Shown one piece after another: positions 24,446 through 31,745 of a DNA stretch of 64,000 nucleotides; the stretch's first letter is position 1; the number at the start of each line of letters is the position of its first letter. This DNA comes from Streptomyces sp. NBC_01267. GTDB lineage: Bacteria; Actinomycetota; Actinomycetes; Streptomycetales; Streptomycetaceae. Under the pieces are notes generated by a model that did no database searches, was not told the origin of the DNA, and worked only from the letters and a program-made list of their open reading frames with translations. The DNA lies in contig NZ_CP108455.1 in the NCBI RefSeq assembly GCF_036241575.1, positions 4,277,001 through 4,341,000 on the forward strand. The letters run 5' to 3'. Both the position numbers and the translations under genes were made by a program.

Positions 24446-25969
24446 TTGGGTTTCGCGGAGAAGCGCGGAAGCTACTGGCGTGCCCGATACAAGACCGCTC
24501 CCGGCAAGCACCTCACGGTCGTCGACGAGCAAGGCAAGACGATCAAGTTCGCCACGAAGGGCGAGGCCCAGCGCTCAGCGAGCGAGGCCGAGAACAAGTA
24601 CCGACGCGGCGACTGGCGCGACCCCGCCCTGGGGCAGGAGACGTTCGGCGAGTACGCGAGTCGCTGGTACGAGGCCCAGGACCTGGCCGCCTCGACCATG
24701 CAGAACTACAAGCGCCACATCGAGGAGCACCTCCTCCCCGACTTCGAGGACCATGCGCTCGCCGGCATCCTGCGCTCGGACGTTGACCGGTGGGAGAAGA
24801 AGGAAAGGGCCCTGTACGCGGCCTCCAGCGTGAAGACCTGGCGCTCCACGTTCCACCTGATCTTCGAGGACGCGATCGACGAAGGTCTGATCACGTCGAA
24901 CCCGGCGACCAGGCGACGCGGGCGGGGCAAGCGTGCGGGCCGCTCTCGTGACAGAGGCCCGGAGAAGGTCGTCACCGATCCGCTCGGCGTCCTGCTCACC
25001 GCCGAACGGGCAGCCCTGCTGTCCGGCCGCGACGACGAGTTCGTCGCCGTGGTGCTCAAGGGATACACCGGCATGCGCTGGGGCGAAGTCGTCGGCCTGG
25101 AGACAGAGTTCGTTCGCGCCGGATCCGTCCGTGTCGAGTGGCAGCTTTACGAGCTCGACTCGGGTGAGATGGTGCGCTGCCCGCCCAAGGACGACAGCTA
25201 TCGCACCCTCGACTCGATGGACTGGCTGTCCGCCCTGGTCGCCAACCACATCGCCCGAACGAAGCCGACACCTTGCCCCTGCCACGGCAGGACCTACGTC
25301 TTCCGTGGCCAAGGCGCGGCTCGTACCGGAGGGCACCAGGGCGCGAAGCTCGTCGACGTCGCACGCCGGGCTGAGGTCTCCACGGGAACGGTGTCCAACG
25401 TCCTCAACCACCCTGACCGCGTCGCCGACGCCACCCGCACACGGGTGGAGAGGGCCGTCAACGACCTCGGGTTCGTGCGTGGCGGAGTCGTGGCGGAACA
25501 TGCGGCGCACTGGCGCAGGAACGGCTTCGGGACCTGGCTGTTCACCCCGGCGGTGTCAGGCTGGTACCCGAAGAAGGCCCCGCAGGAAGCGCGCCCCGTC
25601 CCCCTGCTCGGCGAGCCGTGGCCCGGCGTCCCCGTACGGGGACGCGGCGCCGGCAACCGGGCCGACGCCTGCTGGCTCCCGGTCGCGAAGGGCCTCACGC
25701 CTCACGGACTGCGCCACACCCACAGGACCGTGATGGAGGACCTCGGCACCGAGAAGGTCCTGATGGACCAGCGCATGGGCCACATTGACGGCTCTGTGTC
25801 GGCGCGTTATGCCCACGTCACGCCGGGCATGCGCAAGCGGCTGATGGCCGGGATGACAGAGCAGTGGGAGGCAGCTCTCGACTCGCGGCTGGCCATGTGT
25901 CCCACATCATCGGTGCGCGTGCTCCGCGACCTTCTGCACGTACGCAGGCAAGCACGCGGCCTGGAGTAA
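24446..25969 (+). CDS. int: Tyrosine recombinase (integrase) with inserted LacI-type HTH
   Basis: 507 residues; the TTG start at 24446 is backed by AGGAAGGAAA upstream. It has an N-terminal arm-binding region, a core-binding SAM-like domain at about 65-150 (TFGEYASRWYEAQDLAASTM) and a C-terminal catalytic domain with R211 (YTGMRWGEV), H420-x-x-R423 (TPHGLRHTH), H446 (QRMGHID) and Y455 (SARYAHV), all intact. Unusually, residues 301-343 form a LacI-type helix-turn-helix (KLVDVARRAEVSTGTVSNVL...VERAVNDLGF) inserted between the first Arg and the HxxR box. The enzyme should integrate the element, most likely at the tRNA-Pro. Family integrases are usually about 380-460 residues, and the insertion explains the extra length. 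Confidence 0.92.
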   Translation: MGFAEKRGSYWRARYKTAPGKHLTVVDEQGKTIKFATKGEAQRSASEAENKYRRGDWRDPALGQETFGEYASRWYEAQDLAASTMQNYKRHIEEHLLPDFEDHALAGILRSDVDRWEKKERALYAASSVKTWRSTFHLIFEDAIDEGLITSNPATRRRGRGKRAGRSRDRGPEKVVTDPLGVLLTAERAALLSGRDDEFVAVVLKGYTGMRWGEVVGLETEFVRAGSVRVEWQLYELDSGEMVRCPPKDDSYRTLDSMDWLSALVANHIARTKPTPCPCHGRTYVFRGQGAARTGGHQGAKLVDVARRAEVSTGTVSNVLNHPDRVADATRTRVERAVNDLGFVRGGVVAEHAAHWRRNGFGTWLFTPAVSGWYPKKAPQEARPVPLLGEPWPGVPVRGRGAGNRADACWLPVAKGLTPHGLRHTHRTVMEDLGTEKVLMDQRMGHIDGSVSARYAHVTPGMRKRLMAGMTEQWEAALDSRLAMCPTSSVRVLRDLLHVRRQARGLE

Positions 25970-26159
25970 CACCGGTAGCGAGTTACGCCTGTGCCCCACG
26001 GGGGTGCAGGCGTACGAGCGCTTCGTCGTCGCTCGAAGGGATGGGCCTACCCACCGATCCTGACCACGCCGACGGAACCTGGGGCGCTTGCTAGATTCCG
26101 CCTGGTGGTTTTGGTGAATCGGCGGGCGCTGGTGCCAGCAGACCTGGCTCAATAGACGC

Positions 26160-27005
26160 ATGGAAATGGGTGAGCACTGGGCGTATCGCGTGAGGCCGAA
26201 GGACCTGGGCAGCGCGGTTCACCAGGTAGAGATTGTTCGTGTCGGCGGCCCCGGCAGGACGGGCGGGGTCCACGTGCGGTTCCTTGACGGTGACGCCGCC
26301 GGGCTACAGGAATGGGTCAACCCCACGTGCCTCGTGGGTCCGTGGGCGGAGGCCGAAGAGTTCCACGCGGACGACGCGGCGGAGTTGGCGTTGGCCGAGG
26401 CGTCGCGACACGTGAGGGGCAGCGCGGAGTTCGAGGCCGCGCGGCTGATCCTCGGGTTCGTCAGACCGAAGAGCAAACTGCGCCTGCGGCGAGGCGTCCA
26501 GGACGCCGGCATCCTGGACATGGGCCGACTGGATGAGACCGCACCGCTCGTCGGTATGGACCCTGCGAAACTGCGGGACGATCCTGCGGTCCACGAGAAC
26601 CGCGACGGCCACTGCCTTGCAGGTTGGCCAGTCACTGAACGTCTCGCCCGCCATGTGGCCGAACGTCTCGCCGACACGATCCTGCCGGAGGTGGACCGCA
26701 AACAGCAGAGCCTTGAGCAGGAACGCGCCCAGGGTTCTTGGTACTCCTCCTACAGCCGTCGCGATGACCGCAAGCTGGACGCCGAAGCGACCGTCCTGAG
26801 GACCGTGCGGGCCTGGTGCGGCGAGGACAAGTCTGAGCGCTATGACGAACTGGTCGCCCTGCGGGCGGAGGTCATCCGGCTCGGGAAACTGGTCGAGCGG
26901 GCGGTGACGACCCTACGTGACCGCGGACACGGCTTCATCGCCTCCACCATTGAGCGCGAGCTGGGCGTCCATATCTCCAGCCTTGATCCAGACGTTCGTC
27001 GCTGA
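26160..27005 (+). CDS. Hypothetical cargo protein
   Basis: 281 residues, not recognised. The N-terminus (HWAYRVRPKDLGSAVHQVEI, HVRFLDGDAAGLQEWVNPTCLVGPW) looks like a small beta domain that may bind nucleic acid or protein. The remainder is charged helix with EVDRKQQSLEQERAQGSWYS and an ERAVTTLRDRGH segment. It starts 190 bases after the integrase. Its last 71 bases (26935-27005) overlap the end of the convergent gene. No signal peptide or membrane segment. Confidence 0.62.
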   Translation: MEMGEHWAYRVRPKDLGSAVHQVEIVRVGGPGRTGGVHVRFLDGDAAGLQEWVNPTCLVGPWAEAEEFHADDAAELALAEASRHVRGSAEFEAARLILGFVRPKSKLRLRRGVQDAGILDMGRLDETAPLVGMDPAKLRDDPAVHENRDGHCLAGWPVTERLARHVAERLADTILPEVDRKQQSLEQERAQGSWYSSYSRRDDRKLDAEATVLRTVRAWCGEDKSERYDELVALRAEVIRLGKLVERAVTTLRDRGHGFIASTIERELGVHISSLDPDVRR

Positions 27006-28590
27006 AGTCGTGCCGCCGGTCCGGCTCCGGCTTGGGTGACGCGACTTCCACCTGAGGCTTCTCCACCGACTCCACTTTCTCGGGACGCTGCGGGTGCCAG
27101 CCGTCGAGGAACGGCCGCATCTGGTCGCCCGTCGGCTGCGCATGGAAGCCGTGGCCGGTAAGTCCCCTGCCGCGCGCAGTGGGGTCGAGCCGCTCGGCCT
27201 CGGCCTTCCCCCACGCCGACCACTCCCGCAGCCTTTCGGCGTCGAGGCCGTCGCTCGACGTGGCAGCGGCCTTGTCCAGCGCTGAGCAGAAATCCCTGAT
27301 CTCCCCCGCAGTCCGCCAGTGCTCCAAGGCCGTACTGAAGAGCTCGACCCGCACCGCGTCCACGGCCTTGATCGTCGCGACGCTGACAGCGGCCTCCCAC
27401 TCCTGCTGCCTGCGCTGCATCTCCTCCGCTTCCTGTAGGCGGCGCTCTCTCTCCTCCCGCTCCCGCTCCTCACGCAGTCGCAGTTGCTCCGCTTCCCGCT
27501 CCTCCCGCAGCCGCCGCTGCTGAGCCTCGCGTTCCAACCGAGCCCGTTCCTCCTCTTCGGCGTGTGCCTTGAGCGCGCGGAATACCGAACCGATCTGGTC
27601 CTCCAGCGACTTCTTGGCGGTGTCGGCCCAGTCCTTCTTCCATCCGGATCCGTAGCCCGACTGCTGGCTGAGATGCAGTTCCAGCTCGCCGGACGGCTCG
27701 GACCGGTTCGCCGGAGCAACCCGCTGCCAGTCGTATGTACGCCGGCCCGGTTGCTTGGGCACGTACCTGACCTGCTTCTGCCGCTCGCGGAAGCTGACCT
27801 CGTACGTCCTGCCGTGGACCGTCAGCAGGGGGCGCGCCTGCCTGCGCTTCTTGGACACCGCGATCTCGCCATGGCGAACGAGGGCCTGCTCGGTGAGGAG
27901 ACGGAGCAGTGCGATCACCCGGGGGAGGACCTCCTCGGAGATCTCAAAGGCACTGTGGTCTGCGGTGACCGCCGCGACCACGTCCTCAACGTCGGTGATC
28001 ACGCGGCTACGAGCCAGGCGAATCCGATTCCACTCGGTGTCGTCCTCGCCGGTCACCCTGAGCAGGCCGAGAACGAAATCACCCCTCTCCCGCCCCGTGT
28101 GCTTGAGGTGGTACCCCTCGGGGGCGCATTGCCGCGCAGCATCGAATGCTCGCCGGTAGCGGGCCCGCTCCCCGTCGCTCGGGTTCGGGATACGGAGGAA
28201 GCGGCCGGCCTCCTGCACTTGGGTGATCAGGGCCGCGCCAATCGAGGCCGGTGAGGGACGCGAGGGCTTCGCAGCCGCAGACGAGGGCGCTGTCTGTCGG
28301 CTGGGAGGGCCAGCCTGTGGTGTCAGCTTGGGGGCCGCCGAACGCTGCCTGCGTGGAGTCCGCTCCGGCCGGTCCGGGTGGTGCCCGTGCTCCAAGTAGA
28401 AACGTCCGTCGTTGGTGATGTCCGCCTGCCACCTCCCGCCCTGCTTCGGCATGATGATCAAGCCCCGCCCCTTGAGGGCGTGAGCGGTGGCGGCAAGTTC
28501 CGGGCTGTCTGAGGTAACAGGTTCCGTCCCCTCCCCAATGCGGGTGAGCAGGACCAGCTGGCGATCATTGAGTGGCGACCAACGGTGCAT
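26935..28590 (-). CDS. Coiled-coil cargo protein of unknown function
   Basis: 551 residues in four parts. The N-terminal domain begins WSPLNDRQLVLLTRIGEGTE and is possibly winged-helix-like, with a GRGLIIMPKQGGRW hairpin and NDGRFYLEHGHHP. A Pro/Ser linker follows. The middle domain has ALITQVQEAGRFLRIPNP, EEVLPRVIALLRLLTEQALV and YEVSFRERQKQVRYVPKQ. A very charged Glu/Arg coiled coil runs through about 350-410 (EREAQQRRLREEREAEQLRL). I do not recognise a catalytic motif. Its stop lies inside the convergent neighbour. Confidence 0.65.
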   Translation of the reverse strand: MHRWSPLNDRQLVLLTRIGEGTEPVTSDSPELAATAHALKGRGLIIMPKQGGRWQADITNDGRFYLEHGHHPDRPERTPRRQRSAAPKLTPQAGPPSRQTAPSSAAAKPSRPSPASIGAALITQVQEAGRFLRIPNPSDGERARYRRAFDAARQCAPEGYHLKHTGRERGDFVLGLLRVTGEDDTEWNRIRLARSRVITDVEDVVAAVTADHSAFEISEEVLPRVIALLRLLTEQALVRHGEIAVSKKRRQARPLLTVHGRTYEVSFRERQKQVRYVPKQPGRRTYDWQRVAPANRSEPSGELELHLSQQSGYGSGWKKDWADTAKKSLEDQIGSVFRALKAHAEEEERARLEREAQQRRLREEREAEQLRLREEREREERERRLQEAEEMQRRQQEWEAAVSVATIKAVDAVRVELFSTALEHWRTAGEIRDFCSALDKAAATSSDGLDAERLREWSAWGKAEAERLDPTARGRGLTGHGFHAQPTGDQMRPFLDGWHPQRPEKVESVEKPQVEVASPKPEPDRRHDFSDERLDQGWRYGRPARAQWWRR

Positions 28591-28817
28591 GGCACGGTCG
28601 TACCGTGTGTGCTCGCGTCAGCACAACCTGTATCAAAAAATTCGCTCAGGTTCCCTACGAGGGGTTCCTGTGGGATCAATTCGCCTGAATGCGACCTGGC
28701 GCTTGTGAGCGTGGCAGGCGCGATGCGCACGACAAGGCGTTTCACGACTTTACGCCTTCCTCGCTGTGAACCGGACCAAGACTGGGTGACCCGGTTCAAA
28801 CGAAGGAAGGGAACCTT

Positions 28818-29678
28818 ATGCAGAAGCAAGCAGTGCAAGTCGCACCCGAGGGAACCCATGGGGAGGGCAGGATCCGAGCGCATGACGCCTGGGCATTGGA
28901 ACTGCCGGTACTGCTGGATGCGATGAACACACAGGCAGTCGAGATCGACCTCGGGCAGCACGGCATGCAGGCTGCATTGGCCGTCCTTCCAGACCGGATC
29001 TGCGTGCTGGTGCGCCCCGGCCTCAGCGAGCAAGAACTGTCGGTTGCCATCCGGTCGCTTCTCGCTCGATACATTCACCGTCCCTTCCCTCACCTGGTCC
29101 TCTGGCCGCAGCGAGAAGGCCAAGGTGTAGTGGTGAAGGAGCCGAGCGACGTGTTGGCGGACTTGGTGCTGGGAGACCCGCCGGACGCGACGGCCGATGT
29201 CCTCCATCTCTACAAGGATGGAAACTGGGCGCCGAAGGACGGGTGGCGGAGCGACGAAGAGGTCCTCACGGAGCTCCTGAAGCTTGCTGCCGTCGACATG
29301 AAGGGCGTAGTGGAGGACATCCCTGAGGAGATGTACCCGCTACCCGACGGGCTGGGTGCCGTCGTCTCCGCCGGCTACGACAGTGAAGGGCTGGCACACC
29401 CGCTGGTGTTCCTTCGAGGTGACCTGGCCGTCGGCCTGCGCGTCGATCTCCTCGGCTTCTGCCTCGCGCTGGCCGCCGGTACCGAGCACGAGGGCCGGGA
29501 GCCGGACGAGAACGGTTTGTTCTATGTCGGCACGGATGCGGGACCGGTGTGTGGCCCGGGGACAGCGCTCCTCGGCGCTCTCATGGTCCAGCGCTTGGGG
29601 CGGCGTCCGGGAGACTGCGCTTTCAGACTCCTCGACCCGCCGGAGGATTCCGCCCCCGGGGTGGAGTCCGCTGCTTGA
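28818..29678 (+). CDS. Hypothetical cargo protein next to the tRNA
   Basis: 286 residues from ATG 28818, with GGAAGGG nine bases upstream. Not recognised. It is acidic and lacks membrane segments; notable segments are LPVLLDAMNTQAVEIDLGQ, LARYIHRPFPHLVLWPQREG and YVGTDAGPVCGPGTALLGAL. The N-terminal half alternates strands and helices. It is the last gene before the tRNA-Pro and is followed by CGGCTCCC repeats, so it is cargo at the tRNA-proximal end of the element. The 227-base gap before it shows no clear feature beyond its ribosome site. Confidence 0.62.
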   Translation: MQKQAVQVAPEGTHGEGRIRAHDAWALELPVLLDAMNTQAVEIDLGQHGMQAALAVLPDRICVLVRPGLSEQELSVAIRSLLARYIHRPFPHLVLWPQREGQGVVVKEPSDVLADLVLGDPPDATADVLHLYKDGNWAPKDGWRSDEEVLTELLKLAAVDMKGVVEDIPEEMYPLPDGLGAVVSAGYDSEGLAHPLVFLRGDLAVGLRVDLLGFCLALAAGTEHEGREPDENGLFYVGTDAGPVCGPGTALLGALMVQRLGRRPGDCAFRLLDPPEDSAPGVESAA

Positions 29679-29749
29679 CCGCGGGGAGGCTCCGCCGGGC
29701 GTCCGTCCCGTAAGTGTCGCGTCGAGGTTCTGCTCGGCAGGCTCAATCG

Positions 29750-29798
29750 CGGCTCCCTGGGAGCCGGATCCTGAGATCGGCTCCCAAACGGCTCCCAA
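29750..29798. repeat. Cluster of four CGGCTCCC repeats beside tRNA-Pro
   Basis: CGGCTCCC occurs at 29750-29757, 29778-29785 and 29789-29796 in direct orientation and at 29759-29766 inverted. The last two direct copies extend to CGGCTCCCAA and are spaced 11 bases, one helical turn. Such a cluster 75-120 bases from the 3' end of a tRNA gene is what integrase arm-type binding sites look like. Function is inferred. Confidence 0.55.
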
Positions 29799-29817
29799 GA
29801 CGCCCCCGGAAACCACT

Positions 29818-29852
29818 CAGGGGCCTGATCCACTAAGTGGATCAGGCCCCTG
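29818..29852 (-). terminator. Strong hairpin terminator downstream of tRNA-Pro
   Basis: Perfect 16-base arms (29818-29833 and 29837-29852) around a TAA loop, 17 bases beyond the tRNA 3' end. It most likely terminates the tRNA transcript and can also terminate the opposing gene that ends at 29678. Confidence 0.75.
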
Positions 29853-29869
29853 ACCTGGTGTTTCAGCTG

Positions 29870-29943
29870 TCGGGGTGGCGGGATTTGAACCCACGACCTC
29901 TTCGTCCCGAACGAAGCGCGCTGCCAAGCTGCGCTACACCCCG
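29870..29943 (-). tRNA. tRNA-Pro (anticodon CGG)
   Basis: On the minus strand the sequence folds into a complete cloverleaf. The acceptor stem CGGGGTG pairs with CACCCCG, with discriminator A at 29870. The anticodon arm CTTCG-TTCGGGA-CGAAG places anticodon CGG at 29909-29907, and the T arm contains GGTTCAAATCC. CCA is not encoded. Its 3' end faces the accessory region, the usual polarity for integration of actinobacterial elements into tRNA genes. pSAM2 of S. ambofaciens is a known element that uses a tRNA-Pro. Confidence 0.96.
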
Positions 29944-30030
29944 ATTGTCGCTCGCTGTGGCGGCGACATCGATTACTTTAGCGGACCCGAGCCCTGAGAC
30001 GAAATCCGGTTTCCCCCGGGTCCCCCCACG

Positions 30031-30969
30031 TCAGTGCCGGGGCGCGAGTGTCAGCAGGGTCGCCTCCGGTGCGCAGGCGAAGCGCACCGGTGTGTAGCGG
30101 TTCGTTCCGCAGCCCGCTGATACGTGGAGATACGAGCGGTTGCCGCCGGCCTCGTGGGCGGAGAGGCCCTTGACCCGGTCCGTGTCGAGGTCGCAGTTGG
30201 TGACCAGCGCGCCGTAGAACGGGATGCACAGCTGCCCGCCGTGGGTGTGGCCCGCCAGGACCAGGGGGTAGCCGTCGGCCGTGAAGGCGTCCAGTGCGCG
30301 GAGGTACGGGGCGTGCACCACGGCCAGGGAGAGGTCGGCGCCCTCCTCGGGGCCGCCTGCCACCTGGGCGTACCGGTCGCGCTTGATGTGCGGGTCGTCC
30401 AGGCCGGTGAAGGCGATGTCCAGGCCGTCCAGCTTGAGGCGGCCACGGGTGTTGGTGAGGTTCACCCAGCCCGCCGCGTCGAAACCGTCGCGGAGGTCCT
30501 CCCACGGGTTGTGCACGACGCCGGTCGCCGGGGCCTTGCCGTTCAGCCCGTGCTTGCCCTGCGCCTTCTCGAAGAGGTAGCGCGCCGGGTTGCGGAACTT
30601 GGGCCCGTAGTAGTCGTTCGAGCCGAACACGTACACGCCGGGGAATTCGAGCAGCGGCCCCAGCGCGTCCAGCACCTCGGGAACGCCCTCCGGGTCGGAG
30701 AGGTTGTCCCCGGTATTGACCACGAAGTCGGGACGCAGGCCCGCGAGGGACTGGAGCCAGCGCTGTTTCTTCCGCTGGCCGCTCACCATGTGGATGTCCG
30801 AGACCTGGAGTACGCGCAGGGGCCGGGCACCCGGTGGCAGGACGGGCACGGTGACCCGTCGGAGGCGGAACGAGCGCGCCTCGAAACCGGCGGCATAGGC
30901 GATGCCGGCCACGCCAACGGCCGTGATTCCTGCGGTGACTTTGAGCGGGGTCCCATAGCGTGCGCGCAT
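30031..30969 (-). CDS. Metallophosphoesterase
   Basis: 312-residue calcineurin-like phosphoesterase with an N-terminal hydrophobic segment (VTAGITAVGVAGIAYAAGF) that probably anchors it in the membrane. Metal-binding motifs: VLQVSDIHMV (DxH), FVVNTGDNLSD (GDN), YVFGSNDYYGP (GND/H-like, with N-D), and VLAGHTHGGQLC (GHxH). This is the YkuE-like group, whose members hydrolyse phosphoesters of unclear identity. ATG 30969 begins the conserved part; GGAGGT abuts it, so the ribosome site is atypically close. Divergent from the YqeY gene. First gene of the conserved chromosome side. Confidence 0.88.
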   Translation of the reverse strand: MRARYGTPLKVTAGITAVGVAGIAYAAGFEARSFRLRRVTVPVLPPGARPLRVLQVSDIHMVSGQRKKQRWLQSLAGLRPDFVVNTGDNLSDPEGVPEVLDALGPLLEFPGVYVFGSNDYYGPKFRNPARYLFEKAQGKHGLNGKAPATGVVHNPWEDLRDGFDAAGWVNLTNTRGRLKLDGLDIAFTGLDDPHIKRDRYAQVAGGPEEGADLSLAVVHAPYLRALDAFTADGYPLVLAGHTHGGQLCIPFYGALVTNCDLDTDRVKGLSAHEAGGNRSYLHVSAGCGTNRYTPVRFACAPEATLLTLAPRH

Positions 30970-31046
30970 ACCTCCATCGTCGCAGACAGTGGGCCGCCAC
31001 AAAATCTGCGGGCGGCCCCGGGGACGTACCTGCGACACTGGGCCGC

Positions 31047-31511
31047 ATGACCACGCTCAAGTCCAAGCTGCATGCAGAACTCACCGAAGCCATCAGGGCG
31101 CGTGACGAGCTGCGCTCCTCGACGCTCCGGCTGACCCTCTCCGCGATCACCAACGAAGAGGTCTCGGGCAAGTCGGCGCGTGAGCTCTCCGACGACGAGG
31201 TGCTGAAGGTGATCGCCAAGGAGGCCAAGAAGCGTCGTGAGGCGGCCGAGGCCTTCGAGCAGGGTGGCCGTACCGAGAGCGCCGCGCGGGAGAAGGCGGA
31301 GGGCGAGCTGCTCGCCACGTATCTGCCGAAGCAGCTCAGCGACGAGGAGCTGGGCGCGATCGTCGCGCAGGCCGTCGAGGACGCGAAGGCGGCGGGCGCG
31401 GAAGGGCCGCGGGCCATGGGGGCCGTCATGAAGATCGTGAACCCGAAGGTGACGGGTCTGGCCGAGGGCGGCCGGGTGGCGGCCGAGGTGAAGAAGCGCC
31501 TCACGAGCTGA
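31047..31511 (+). CDS. GatB/YqeY domain protein
   Basis: 154-residue YqeY-family protein: TLKSKLHAELTEAIRARDEL, STLRLTLSAITNEEV, EVLKVIAKEAKKRREAAEAFEQGGR and YLPKQLSDEELGAIV. It is homologous to the C-terminal tRNA-binding tail of GatB and is widespread. Its precise role is not known, though a tRNA- or amidotransferase-related activity is assumed. Full length. It lies 77 bases from the divergent phosphoesterase, so they share a short promoter region. Confidence 0.92.
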   Translation: MTTLKSKLHAELTEAIRARDELRSSTLRLTLSAITNEEVSGKSARELSDDEVLKVIAKEAKKRREAAEAFEQGGRTESAAREKAEGELLATYLPKQLSDEELGAIVAQAVEDAKAAGAEGPRAMGAVMKIVNPKVTGLAEGGRVAAEVKKRLTS

Positions 31512-31687
31512 GCCGACGGCGAGGGCTCGGAGCCCGTGTGCCGGATGACACCGCGGTCCGGCCGACGCCGACGCCGCTGTCCAGCGGGGAGGCCTGGCCG
31601 CGCGCCCCCGCATCAGCAGGTGCGTAAGCATGCAGAGGTACACAGAGGTACACAGGAACGCAGGTGCGCGCAGGCGCTCGCACACGC

Positions 31688-31724
31688 AGAGGGGCGCCCG
31701 GTCCAGAAGACCGGGCGCCCCTCT
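31688..31724. terminator. Bidirectional hairpin terminator
   Basis: Perfect 16-base arms (31688-31703 and 31709-31724) with a 5-base loop, between the convergent YqeY and PBP genes. Just before it (31634-31655) GAGGTACACA is repeated in tandem. Confidence 0.8.
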
Positions 31725-31745
31725 CACGTACCACCACCGGCTCGG

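Noticed and set aside
25970..26159. attachment site directly after the integrase
   Set aside because: No tRNA fragment and no repeat matching the tRNA-Pro 3' end was found in this gap.
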